From CAZMXP01 sp964570285 (GTDB lineage Bacteria > Planctomycetota > PLA2): a stretch of 64,000 nt of DNA. Of the stretch, positions 32,181 to 41,700 are shown piece by piece. A program made the translations under genes and the position numbers. Location of the stretch: the NCBI GenBank assembly GCA_964570285.1, contig CAZMXP010000027.1, positions 1 to 64,000 on the forward strand, in the 5' to 3' direction. The notes beneath the pieces are model-generated. The model was not told where the DNA came from. It worked only from the letters and a program-made list of their open reading frames with translations, and made no database searches. The first letter of the stretch is position 1. Each line of letters starts with the position of its first letter.

Positions 32181-34808
32181 ATGAGAGATCTACGGCATGG
32201 TTTCGAGCGGACGCTGCTTCTTGCGGGCATGCTCATGGTTCTCGTTCCCGCGTGCAGCTCGGGGAAGAAGAAGGAGGCCCCTCCCGCGCAGCCGCCGGAG
32301 GCGGTGCGCGACACCGGCGCCGAGGGCGTGCTCGACGCCGTGGAGGACGAGGCGCGCCTCAAGGGCCAGTTCGACGAGTACATGTACCGCAAGCTCTACG
32401 ACCAGGCGGTGCGGCAGCGGAAGGCCCTGCAGCTTCCCGACGCCCTCGAATCGGTCAACACGGCCCTCGGCTACAACCCGACCTCCGGCGAGGCCCTGAC
32501 GCTGCGCTCGGAGATCCAGCGCATGATGGGCGATCGCGCCGGCGAAGTGCGGACCGTCGTCGATGACCAATACGACTCCTACCTCGTCAAGCTCGACGAG
32601 CAGAAGGTCTCCGTCCGTCGACTGCTGGCCGACGCGGAGAGCTCGATGGGCGCGCAGGACTGGGACGCCGCGCGCCGTGCCTACGAGAACGCGAGCTTCA
32701 TCGTCACGACGAGCAAGCTCTCGCCGCTGGGGGAGGACAACGAGCTCACGCAACTCGGCGAGAAGGCCGAGAGCGGCCTGAAGGAGCTCGACCGCGTCGT
32801 CGCCCAGGCGCAGGCGGAGCAGGAGCGTCGCGACACCGAGGCGGCGCTCATGCGCGTCGCCGAGGAGGAGGAGCGCGCGCTGATCGAGGGCCGCGACCGC
32901 CGCGCGCGGCTGCTCAGCTCCGCGATCGACCAGTTCAATCTCGAGAACTTCGACGCCGCCTCCACCTACGCGCAGCAGGTGCTCGCCGAGGAGCCGGACA
33001 ACACCGTGGCCCGCGACATCCTCGACAACTCCCGCAAGGCGCGCCACGTCTACGTGAACGAGAGCATCCTGCGCGACATGAAGGAGTCCTACCGCCGCTG
33101 GCAGGTGGACATCGAGCGCACGAAGACGCCGTCGAGCGCGATCCTCGTGTGGCCCGCGCAGAGCTTCTGGGACCGCATCACCCAGCTCCGCGCGGTCCGG
33201 ACGTCCGCGGCGGGCGGCGGCAAGGAGATGAGCCCCGAGGAGCAGAACGTCCTGAACACGCTGAAGAGCCGGAGCGTGGACCTGCGCTTCGACGCCACGC
33301 CCTTCCCCCAGGTGGCGAGCTACCTGACGGCGGCCTCCGGCGTGAACTTCGTCGTGGACGCCCGCGCGCGGGAGGACCTCGACGCCGCCGAGATCACGCT
33401 GCAGGCGCAGAGCGTGACCGTCGCGGATGCGCTCGACCTGATCATGAAGCAGGCCTCGGCGGAGGGCGAGGTCGTGCACGAGATCGTCGGGAACATCGTC
33501 CGCTTCATCAAGCGCGAGCACCAGAAGAAGAACCTCGTGCTGCGCATCCACCCCGTCGCGGACCTGACCCTGGGCCTCACGGACTTCATCCCGCCGCAGA
33601 TCACGCAGGTGGGCGTCAGCGACGATAGCGACACGCCGCTCTTCGGCGGCCAGGCGGAAGAGGCGCCCCAGCCCTACGGCACCATCGAGGAGCTGATGGA
33701 GCTCGTGCGCGGCGCCGTGGGCCAGGCGTCGTGGGAAGACCCCGCGACGATCAGCTCGCAGGGCAAGAACCTCGTCATCTACAACTCGCCCGAGGTGCAG
33801 AACCGGGTGAGCCGCTTCCTCGACGACCTCCGCTCCTTCAGCGGGCTCGTCATCACGATCGAGTCGCGCTTCCTCACCGTCACCGACGGATTCCTGCGCG
33901 ACGTCGGCGTGGACTTCCGCGGCCTCGGCGGCACGAACGGCGGCCCCCTCGCGGTGCTGGACGACGTGACCTCGGGCCTCGAGGACAACGCGTCCGCCGG
34001 CATCGACAACGGAAACCCCGGCGTGAACTCGGGCGGCGCGGCGTCGGCGCCCTCGTCGGGCTTCTTCTTCAACGACGGCGGGGACGGCGATTTCCGCGGC
34101 CGCTCCGAGAACATCTTCACGAATCCGCTCGGCGAGATGCTGAGCGCGCTCGGCGGAGGGTCCTTCGCGGTCACCTTCCTCGACGACCTCGGCCTGAGCC
34201 TGATCGTGCGGGCGACCGAGAAGTCGAAGAAGGCGCGCGAGATGACGGCGCCGAGCCTCACGGTCTACAACACGCAGCGCGCGAACCTGACGGTCGTGAA
34301 CCAGATCAGCTTCGTGCAGGACTTCGACGTCGAGGTCGCGCAGACGGCCTTCATCGCCGACCCGGTCATCGGCGTCATCCAGGACGGCCTGACGCTGGAC
34401 GTGCGCCCGACGGTCAGCCACGACCGCCAGTACATCACGATGGAGCTGCGGCCGACGATCGCCAACCTCGTGACCCCGATCAGCACCTTCCAGACGCTGC
34501 TCGGCGCGTCCACGCTGGGCGTCGTCAGCGCGCAGAACCCGGTGACGATCCAGCTCCCCGAGATCGACCTGCGCGTCGCCGAGAGCACGGTCAAGATCCC
34601 CGACCGGGGCTCGATCCTTCTCGGCGGGCTCAAGAGCATCTCGATCGCGGACAAGAAGTCCACGACACCGATCCTCGGCAACATCCCGATCCTGAGCTTC
34701 CTCTTCAGCCGCCAGGGGAAGTCGCAGGAGATCGAGCACCTGATGATCGTCGTCACGGCGACGATCACCGACCTGCAGGAGCAGGGGGAGCGGATGCGCG
34801 GGTACTAG
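32181..34808 (+). CDS. Secretin B: lipoprotein secretin with TPR N-terminus
   Basis: An 875-residue paralogue of secretin A. The ATG at 32181 follows AGGAAAGGCC and opens a lipoprotein signal with lipid Cys25 (VLVPACSS). Residues about 50-320 are TPR and coiled coil; the STN-like domain follows (about 365-440, DLRFDATPFPQVASYLTAASGV), then an N-domain and the secretin core (about 555-870) with VITIESRFLTVTDGFLRDVGVD, SILLGGL and IPILSFLFSR. Compared with secretin A it lacks the Cys-rich repeat. It would form an outer-membrane ring for export of a protein or pilus. A hairpin terminator follows at 34839-34875. Confidence 0.93.
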   Translation: MRDLRHGFERTLLLAGMLMVLVPACSSGKKKEAPPAQPPEAVRDTGAEGVLDAVEDEARLKGQFDEYMYRKLYDQAVRQRKALQLPDALESVNTALGYNPTSGEALTLRSEIQRMMGDRAGEVRTVVDDQYDSYLVKLDEQKVSVRRLLADAESSMGAQDWDAARRAYENASFIVTTSKLSPLGEDNELTQLGEKAESGLKELDRVVAQAQAEQERRDTEAALMRVAEEEERALIEGRDRRARLLSSAIDQFNLENFDAASTYAQQVLAEEPDNTVARDILDNSRKARHVYVNESILRDMKESYRRWQVDIERTKTPSSAILVWPAQSFWDRITQLRAVRTSAAGGGKEMSPEEQNVLNTLKSRSVDLRFDATPFPQVASYLTAASGVNFVVDARAREDLDAAEITLQAQSVTVADALDLIMKQASAEGEVVHEIVGNIVRFIKREHQKKNLVLRIHPVADLTLGLTDFIPPQITQVGVSDDSDTPLFGGQAEEAPQPYGTIEELMELVRGAVGQASWEDPATISSQGKNLVIYNSPEVQNRVSRFLDDLRSFSGLVITIESRFLTVTDGFLRDVGVDFRGLGGTNGGPLAVLDDVTSGLEDNASAGIDNGNPGVNSGGAASAPSSGFFFNDGGDGDFRGRSENIFTNPLGEMLSALGGGSFAVTFLDDLGLSLIVRATEKSKKAREMTAPSLTVYNTQRANLTVVNQISFVQDFDVEVAQTAFIADPVIGVIQDGLTLDVRPTVSHDRQYITMELRPTIANLVTPISTFQTLLGASTLGVVSAQNPVTIQLPEIDLRVAESTVKIPDRGSILLGGLKSISIADKKSTTPILGNIPILSFLFSRQGKSQEIEHLMIVVTATITDLQEQGERMRGY

Positions 34809-34838
34809 GCATCCCCGCGCGGAAAAATGCGGTAACGT

Positions 34839-34875
34839 ACGGGCTCCGGCGCAAGCCGGGGCCCGTTTCCTGTTT
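34839..34875 (+). terminator. Probable terminator after secretin B
   Basis: ACGGGCTCCGGC (34839-34850), loop GCAA, GCCGGGGCCCGT (34855-34866), a 12-bp stem with one U-G pair, then the T-rich tail to 34875. It lies 16 nt before the next ATG, so read-through into the HAD operon is possible. Confidence 0.7.
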
Positions 34876-34890
34876 CGGCCCGAGGTCGCC

Positions 34891-35664
34891 ATGACGCTCC
34901 GCGCGGTCCTCTTCGACATCGACGACACCCTCTACGGCTCGACGGCCTTCGCCGCCCAGGCGCGGCGCCGCGCCGTGGAGGCGATGGTCCAGGCCGGGCT
35001 CGACTCCCCCGTGGATGCCGCCTACGCCGAGTTGCAGAAGGTCGTCCGCGAGTTCACGAGCAACCACGGCCAGCACTTCGACAAGCTCGTGGCCCGCCTC
35101 GGCGACCGGCTCCGGCCCGGCGTGCACCGCGGCATCGTCATCGCGGCGGGGGTGTGCGCCTACCATGCGACGAAGGAGCACCTGACGCCCTTCGCCGACG
35201 CGACGCGCGCGCTCGAGGCGCTGGCCCGCACCGACCTGCTCCGCGGCGTGCTCACGAACGGCCTCACGGTGAAGCAGTCCGAGAAACTCGTGCGCCTCGG
35301 CCTGCAGAACGCCTTCAGCCCGGGGGCGATCTTCATCAGCGAGGAGATGAAGATCGCGAAGCCGCACCGGGAGATCTTCCACCGCGCGTGCGCGAGTCTC
35401 GCGATCCGACCCGAGGAGACCTTCTACGTCGGCGACAGCGCGGAGAAGGACATCGATCCCGCCCACGAGGCGGGGCTCCTCACCTGCCTGCGCCGCGGCG
35501 AGGGCTCCCACGCGCGGGAGACCTCCGTCCACGCGCCGGACCTCGCCGTCGACTCCCTCGACGACTTCATCGTCCATCTGCGCGAGCGGTACGAGGTGCG
35601 CTTCGATCCCAAGCCGCTCCTGCGCGCCCGCGGCGAGAGGGGCTCCTGGGGCGCGGCGGTCTGA
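34891..35664 (+). CDS. HAD-superfamily hydrolase (phosphatase-like)
   Basis: A 257-residue cytoplasmic enzyme with all four HAD motifs: I, LFDIDDTLY (nucleophile Asp9, acid Asp11); II, GVLTNG; III, the Lys in MKIAKPHREIF; IV, FYVGDSAEKDIDPA. The alpha-helical cap between motifs I and II makes it a class I member, so small phosphorylated metabolites such as sugar phosphates are likely substrates. It is the first of five genes separated by 6, 7, -1 and -8 nt, so its job is probably linked to the glycan-type genes that follow. ATG 34891 has no obvious Shine-Dalgarno sequence. Confidence 0.9.
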   Translation: MTLRAVLFDIDDTLYGSTAFAAQARRRAVEAMVQAGLDSPVDAAYAELQKVVREFTSNHGQHFDKLVARLGDRLRPGVHRGIVIAAGVCAYHATKEHLTPFADATRALEALARTDLLRGVLTNGLTVKQSEKLVRLGLQNAFSPGAIFISEEMKIAKPHREIFHRACASLAIRPEETFYVGDSAEKDIDPAHEAGLLTCLRRGEGSHARETSVHAPDLAVDSLDDFIVHLRERYEVRFDPKPLLRARGERGSWGAAV

Positions 35665-35670
35665 CGGCGC

Positions 35671-36366
35671 GTGCTCGTCACCGTCGTGCTTCCGTTCTAC
35701 AACGAGGAGGCTCTCCTCCCCGCTCTTCCCGGCACCCTCTCCCGCATCCGCGGGGCGCTCGCGGGCCATGACGTGCGCCTGCTCGCGGTCGACGACGGCT
35801 CGAGGGACGGGACGGCGCGGGGGCTCGCGGCGCTGCCGGGCCTCGAGGTGCGGACGCACGAGACCAACCGCGGCGTCGGCGCGGCGATGAACACCGGCCT
35901 CCGCGCGGCCTCCGGCGACGCGGCGCTGGTCTACGATCCCGACGAGCCCTATCCCGCCGAGTCGCTGGCGTCGCTCGTCGCGGCGCTCGCGGATGCCGAT
36001 GTCGCGACGCTGAGCCCCTACCATCCCGACGGCGGCGTCGAGGGCGTCGGAGCTTTCCGGCTCTTCCTGTCGCGGGTCGCCTCGCGTCTCTACCGGTGGC
36101 GGCTGCGCGCGCCGATCCACACCTTCACCTGCGCGGTGCGCGCCTACCGCCTGCCGCAGGCGCTGCGCCTGCTGCCCGCGCCGGACGACTTCACCGCCTC
36201 GGCCGCGCTGCTCGCCCGCGCGCTGCGCGAGGGGATGGCGGTGCGCGAGGTGCCCGCGCGCCTGCGCGTGCGGCGGGCGGGGAAGAGCAAGATGCGCCTC
36301 TTCCGCACGATGCGGGCGCATCTGCGCCTGCTGCGTGACCTCTCCATGACCGCCCCGCGGCGATAA
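35671..36366 (+). CDS. Family 2 glycosyltransferase
   Basis: A 231-residue GT-A fold enzyme: VVLPFYNEEALLPALPGTL at the N-terminus, the nucleotide-binding LAVDDGSRDGT, ETNRGVGAAMNTGL and an acidic VYDPDEPYP in place of the usual DxD, then an acceptor half with TCAVRAYR and a basic C-terminus. It resembles dolichol-phosphate-mannose-synthase-like or undecaprenyl-phosphate sugar transferases but lacks C-terminal membrane helices. It would move a sugar from a nucleotide donor to lipid or protein. GTG 35671 lies 6 nt after the HAD stop. The TMTC-like protein later in the operon could use its product. Confidence 0.9.
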   Translation: MLVTVVLPFYNEEALLPALPGTLSRIRGALAGHDVRLLAVDDGSRDGTARGLAALPGLEVRTHETNRGVGAAMNTGLRAASGDAALVYDPDEPYPAESLASLVAALADADVATLSPYHPDGGVEGVGAFRLFLSRVASRLYRWRLRAPIHTFTCAVRAYRLPQALRLLPAPDDFTASAALLARALREGMAVREVPARLRVRRAGKSKMRLFRTMRAHLRLLRDLSMTAPRR

Positions 36367-36373
36367 CCCCGCG

Positions 36374-37045
36374 GTGCCTGTCGTCACGATCCCCGGCAGC
36401 GGCGAGTCCTTCGACCTCGAGCGCCCGGGAGGCGTCGCCGCGTGGAACCGGGCGCTCAACCGCCGCTTCGCGATGGGAAACCTGACGGGGCACACGAGCG
36501 GGCTTGTGCGCCGCATCGAGAGGCGCAGGCGCGCGCGCATCGCCGCGCTCGTGCCGCCCTTCGGGCGGGCGCTCGACCTTGGTGCGGAGGACGGGTCGCT
36601 CGCCGCGATGTGGAGGGGCAAGGGGAGGTACCTGCTCCTGCTCGATCTCGACCCCGCGATGCTCCGCCGGAGCGGGGAGTCGTCGGTCGCGGCGGACGCG
36701 GCGCGCCTGCCTCTGCGGGACGCCTCCTTCGACCTCGTCGTGCTCTCCGCGCTGCTCGAGCACGTGCTCGACCCCGCCGCGGTGCTCGCCGAGTGCCGCC
36801 GCGTCCTGCGCGAGGGCGGGCGGATCGTCGCCTATGTGCCGTGGGACGCGGCGGTCGTCCCGCTGAAGCGCTGGGCGCGACGTCTCGGCTTCCCGCTCGG
36901 CCCGCTCCATGAGGGGCTCGCGCCCGGGCACCTCCGGTGTTTCCGGCGCGCAGGGCTGCACGCGCTCTTCGCCGGGGTGGCGAGGACGGCGGCCGTGCGC
37001 CTCGACCCGCTCTCCCTTGGCTACTACGTGGAGGCGGTCGTCTAG
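36374..37045 (+). CDS. Class I SAM-dependent methyltransferase
   Basis: A 223-residue protein of the methyltransferase type 11 group. Motif I is ALDLGAEDGSL, in which the second Gly of the usual DxGxGxG is Glu-Asp. LLLLDLDPAML, ADAARLPLRDASFDLVVLS (post-motif strand) and LLEHVLDPAAVLAECRRVL follow, which is typical. The N-terminal 60 residues are basic and the C-terminal part is GLHALF/YYVEAV. Substrate unknown; in this operon it could methylate a sugar. GTG 36374 lies 7 nt after the glycosyltransferase stop, and its TAG overlaps the asparagine synthetase GTG by 1 nt. Confidence 0.87.
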   Translation: MPVVTIPGSGESFDLERPGGVAAWNRALNRRFAMGNLTGHTSGLVRRIERRRRARIAALVPPFGRALDLGAEDGSLAAMWRGKGRYLLLLDLDPAMLRRSGESSVAADAARLPLRDASFDLVVLSALLEHVLDPAAVLAECRRVLREGGRIVAYVPWDAAVVPLKRWARRLGFPLGPLHEGLAPGHLRCFRRAGLHALFAGVARTAAVRLDPLSLGYYVEAVV

Positions 37046-38760
37046 TGTGCGGCATCGCGGGGGTGCTCGGGAACCGGCCGGCACCGGTGCGGCGCATGGT
37101 CGCGATGCTCGGCCACCGCGGGCCGGACGGCAGCGCGGTCGCGGCGGGGGGACGGTCCACGCTCGGGTGCGCCCGCCTCGCGATCCGGGGCGGCGAACTC
37201 GGCGCCCAGCCGCTCCGCACCGCGCGCGGCCTTCTCGTCTTCAACGGGGAGATCTACAACACCGGCGAACTCGCGAAGGAACTCGCGGCCCACGGCGTCG
37301 AGGCGGACGAGAGCAGCGACACGCGCATCGCCGGCGCGCTGCTCGACCTCAAGGGCATCCGCGCGATCGACCAGTGGAACGGGATGTTCGCGCTCGCATG
37401 GGACGACGGCGAGGTGCTCTGGCTCGCGCGCGATCCGGCGGGCATCAAGCCTCTCTACTACACGGGCGACGCCTTCGCGAGCGAGATCCGCCCCCTCCTG
37501 CCCCCGGGCCCCCAGACCTCCCCCGACGCGCTGCGGCGCTGGCTCACCTTCCATGTCGCCTACGGGGAGCAGACCTTCTTCGAAGGCATCCGGCGCGTGC
37601 CTCCGGGGGGCATCGTCGCGCTGCCCGGGCCCCGGGTGACCCGGGCCGGCGATCCGGCGCTCGTCTTTTCCGCACCCAACCCCGCGCTGGACGAAGCGCG
37701 CCTCCGCAAGGTGCTCGTGCGGTCGGTGCGCGACGCGCGGCCCGGGGAGCCCTTCGGCGTGACGCTGAGCGGCGGAATCGATTCGACGCTCGTCGCGGCG
37801 CTCGCGCGCGACGGGGGGGGCGCGACGGCGTACCACGGCCGGGTTGCCGAGGACGGGTGCGACGAGTCGCCCTTCGCGCGCGCCGCGGCCGCCGAGCTGG
37901 GGCTCCCGCTCGTGGAGGTGCCGATCACCGCCGAGGCGTGCCTCGACGCGCTGCCCAAGGTCGTGCGCGCGCTGGAGGAGCCGGTCGCGGGTCCCGGTGC
38001 GGTCGCCCAGTGGCTTGTCGCCGAGCGGGCGTCGCGCGACGTGCGCATCCTGCTCTCGGGCTGCGGCGGCGATGAACTCTTCGGCGGCTACGCGCGCGCC
38101 GCGGCGCTCGTCCGCGAGTCGCCGCCGGAAGGTCTCGAGGCGCACGCGCCGCTCTTCGATCGCGTGCGCGGCCTCGCGCCGCCGGCGCGCGCCTTCGAAC
38201 TCCTCTCGCGCCGCGAGGGGACGCTCTTCACGCGCGAGTTCCTCGACCGCCACCCGGCGCCGCGGAAGGAGTTCGAGGAGGCGTTCGCGGCGGGGGGGCT
38301 CGATCCGCTCGCGGCCGCCGCGCGGGCGGAGATCTCGATCATCCTTCCCGGGCTCCTGCAGGTGGAGGACCGCGTGGCGATGGCGTTCGGCGTCGAGTCG
38401 CGCGTGCCGCTGCTCGACCGGCGGCTCCTGCGGTGCGCCGCGCGCCTCGCGCCGGAAGCGCGGGTGGGCGCCGACGGCAGGCCGAAGGCGCTCTTCCGGG
38501 CCGCGGCCGCCCCGCATCTGCCCGGCGTGGTCCGCGCCCGGCGGGACAAGATGGGCTTCCCGCTGCCGCTCGCGCACTGGTTCCGGGGCCCCTGGCGCGC
38601 GTTCGCCCGCGAAACGCTGCTCGAACGGCGCACGCGGGAACGCGGGATGGTGGACCCGCACCGCGCGGAAGCGGCACTGGCCGCCGCCGCGCCGTACGAT
38701 AGGGGGCTTTACGCCGCACTCCTGCTCGAACTCTGGTGTCGGGCCTTCCTCGATGGCTGA
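37045..38760 (+). CDS. asnB: Glutamine-hydrolysing asparagine synthetase-type amidotransferase
   Basis: A 571-residue two-domain enzyme. GTG 37045 is chosen because it puts the catalytic Cys at position 2 (MCGIAGVLG) after Met removal; the open frame extends upstream but would bury it. The glutaminase half has HRGPDGSA and FNGEIYN; the synthetase half has the PP-loop TLSGGIDSTL near residue 241 and LLSGCGGDELFGGYAR. It amidates aspartate, or, as with several relatives in polysaccharide loci, a sugar acid or other carboxylate. The latter is plausible here because of the flanking glycosyltransferase genes. The stop overlaps the next ATG by 8 nt. Confidence 0.93.
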   Translation: MCGIAGVLGNRPAPVRRMVAMLGHRGPDGSAVAAGGRSTLGCARLAIRGGELGAQPLRTARGLLVFNGEIYNTGELAKELAAHGVEADESSDTRIAGALLDLKGIRAIDQWNGMFALAWDDGEVLWLARDPAGIKPLYYTGDAFASEIRPLLPPGPQTSPDALRRWLTFHVAYGEQTFFEGIRRVPPGGIVALPGPRVTRAGDPALVFSAPNPALDEARLRKVLVRSVRDARPGEPFGVTLSGGIDSTLVAALARDGGGATAYHGRVAEDGCDESPFARAAAAELGLPLVEVPITAEACLDALPKVVRALEEPVAGPGAVAQWLVAERASRDVRILLSGCGGDELFGGYARAAALVRESPPEGLEAHAPLFDRVRGLAPPARAFELLSRREGTLFTREFLDRHPAPRKEFEEAFAAGGLDPLAAAARAEISIILPGLLQVEDRVAMAFGVESRVPLLDRRLLRCAARLAPEARVGADGRPKALFRAAAAPHLPGVVRARRDKMGFPLPLAHWFRGPWRAFARETLLERRTRERGMVDPHRAEAALAAAAPYDRGLYAALLLELWCRAFLDG

Positions 38761-41700
38761 TCTCGGTCCCCGCTCCTTCCGCCTCGGCGCGCTCTGGATC
38801 CTGCTCTTGGCGGTCCTCGTCGCGACGCTGCCGGCGCTCCGGGGCGGGCTGCTCTCCTACGACGACCGCGCGCTGCTGCTCGGCCCCGAGGGCGCGGCCG
38901 AGCGCTCCTTCCCGTCGTTCTTCACGGCGACCTACTACTACGCCTACCTGCCCTTCTACGGCCTCTCCTACTGGATCGAGTGCCGGATCGCCGGGGTCGC
39001 GCCGTGGGTCTTCCACCTCGGCAACGTGCTCTGGCACGCCGCCACCTGCTACGTGGTCTTCTGCCTGCTCGGGATCCTCCTGCGCGACCGGGTCGCGGCG
39101 CTGCTCGCCGCGCTCCTCTTCGCGCTGCACCCTCTCCACGTCGAGTCCGTCGCGTGGATCTCGGGGCGCAAAGAGCTCGTCGCGGGGTTCTTCATGTTCC
39201 TCGCGTGGCTCTGGCACGTACGCCACGAGGAGAGGCCGGGCGCGGGGTTCCTGCTTGCGATCCCGCTCTTTCTCGTGGCCTGCTTCGCCAAGGCGACCGC
39301 GGTCGTCCTTCCGGGGCTGCTCTTCGCCGCCGCGCTGCTGCTGCCGCGCTACGAGGGGGAGCGCCGCGCGGCACTGCTGCGCGCGCTGCCGCTCGCGGTC
39401 GCGGCGCTGCTGCCGCTGGCGGTCCATCTCCTCGTGGGCATGGAGAAGGGGGTGGTGCGCGAGGCGGGGGAGATCGGGAGCCGGGCCGTCACGGGGCTCG
39501 CCGCATGGGGGAACTCGCTGCGCCGGGCGCTCGTCCCGCTCGGGCTCTCGATCGACTACCCCGAGGCGCGCCGCGTCGCGCTGGCCGACGCGCTGCTGCC
39601 TGGGGCGCTGCTGCTCGGGGCGGCGGCGGCGGTTGGCGCGCTGCGCCGCCGCGCGCCGGGGGCGAGTTGCGGGATCGGGCTCTTCTTCGTCGCCCTCCTG
39701 CCGTTCAACAACGTCTTCCCGGCGACGGAGATCCTCGCCGCGGACCGCTACCTCTACCTGCCGCTCTTCGGCCTCGCGCTCGCCGCGGGGGCATTCCTCG
39801 TGGACCGCCACGAGGCGAAGGTCGCCGCGGGCGTTCTCTGCCTCGCCTACGGCGCCCTCTCCTTCGCCGGCTCCGCGCGCTTCGTGGACGACGAGACGCT
39901 CTGGAGCCGCACGCTCGACGCGCGCCCCGAGTCGGCCCTCGCCTACCTGCAGCGCGGGTTCGCCCGCTCGGAGCGGGGGCTGCTCGCGACACCCCGGGAT
40001 CCGCGCCTGCTCGCGAGCGCGGTGGACGATTTCGAGAAGGGGCTGCTGCGCGCGCCGCTGGCCGAGATGCAGGCCAAGGGGAACGCCGCGCAGATCCTCC
40101 CGCTGCTGGCGCTGGGAAGGGTTACCGAGGCGATCGAGCGGGGCGACCGCGCGCTCGACCTCGTGGCGGGCAAGGAGGGGGAGGACGCGCGCCGGTTCCG
40201 GGCGGAGGTGCTGCATCACCGCGGTCTCGCGCGCACGGCGCTCGGCGATCCGGTGGGGGCGGCGCGCGATCACGCGGCGTCCTACGGGGCGTGGGAGCGG
40301 TACGAGGCGGGCTACGAGGCGGGGCGCGCGCTGATGCGCGCCGGCGCGGCGGCCGAGGCGATCGTGCTGCTGCGCAAGGCCGCCGAGCGCGCGCCGGACG
40401 CCGCCGAGCCCTGGATCGAGATGGCGCCGGCCTATCGCGCCCTCGGCGACCGCGACGCCTACGCGCGCGCGATCGACGAGGCGGCGCGGCGCGCGCCCGC
40501 GCGCGAGGAGATCGTCGCGCTGCGCGTGAACTTCCACCTCGACGCCCACCCCCCCGAGTGGCGCAAGGCGGAGGAGGAACTCGCGCCGCTTCCGGCGGCG
40601 TCGCGGGCGCGCCGGCGCCTCTCGGGCGAGATCGACAGCTACCGCGCGCTCTACCACTTCCGCCAGGGGGAGGACGACCTCGCGGTGGCGGCGGCGCTGC
40701 GGGCACTCGAAGGCGGGGAGATGGAGCGGCGGAGCTTTTTCGAGCTCGGGCAGGTCTTCCTGAAGGCCCGGCGCTACGACGAGGCGATCCGCTGCTTCCG
40801 CGGCGCGGCGGACCGGCTTGCGCCGCTGCCGGCGCACCGCGACGCGATCGCGATGGCCGCGATGCTGAAGGCGAACGCGCTCGCGCGCGGCGATCCCGCC
40901 GGGGCCGTCCTCGCGGCCCGCGCGGCGCTCGACGCGCAGCCGGAGATGATCCATGCGGGCGGGGGGGCGCTGCGCGGCGAGATCGCCATGCTGCGCGAGA
41001 CGCGCAACGAGGCGATCCTGATGCTGGCGGTGGCGGTCGTCGCGGGGGATCCCGTCCGCGCCGGACGCCTCTCGACCGACCTTCTCGCGTCGGAGCCCGC
41101 CGGCAAGGACCGCCTCCTCGTCTACCGCCTGCGGGCACTGCTGGAAGTCTTCGTGACCTTCGACTTCCGCAGTGCCGAGGACGACCTGCGGCAGGTGCTC
41201 GCCGTCGCGCCGGAGGACCGATGGGCCCGCTTCCGCCTCGCCGAGGCGTGGGCGCGCAGCGGCTCCGCATGGCTCGTCACGGCCGACCAGATCCGGAGCC
41301 CGGCGCGCCGCGAGGAGGGGGAGGCGCTGCTCGACCGCGCCATCGCGCTGCTGGGCGAGTTGTTGGTCGAGGATCCCGACTTCCACGTCGCGAGGCTGCA
41401 GCGGGGCGAGGCGCACTTCGCGCGCGGCGACCTGATCGGGGCGAAGGCCGACTACTCCTACGTCCGGGACCGCGACGGAGGCCTGAAGGAGGTCTACGTC
41501 AAGGAGGCGGCGCTGCACCGCCTCGTCTACGTGCGCGGCGGCGAGCGGTCCAACCTCGAGGCGGCGATCCCGATCCTCGATCGCGCGCTCGCGCTCGATC
41601 CCAACTACTTCGATGCCCTCTTCGAGGCGGGCAACGCCTACCACCTTCTTTACGACCGGCAGGAGGATCCGAGCGCCGCGCGCAGGACCGCGTTCAACCA

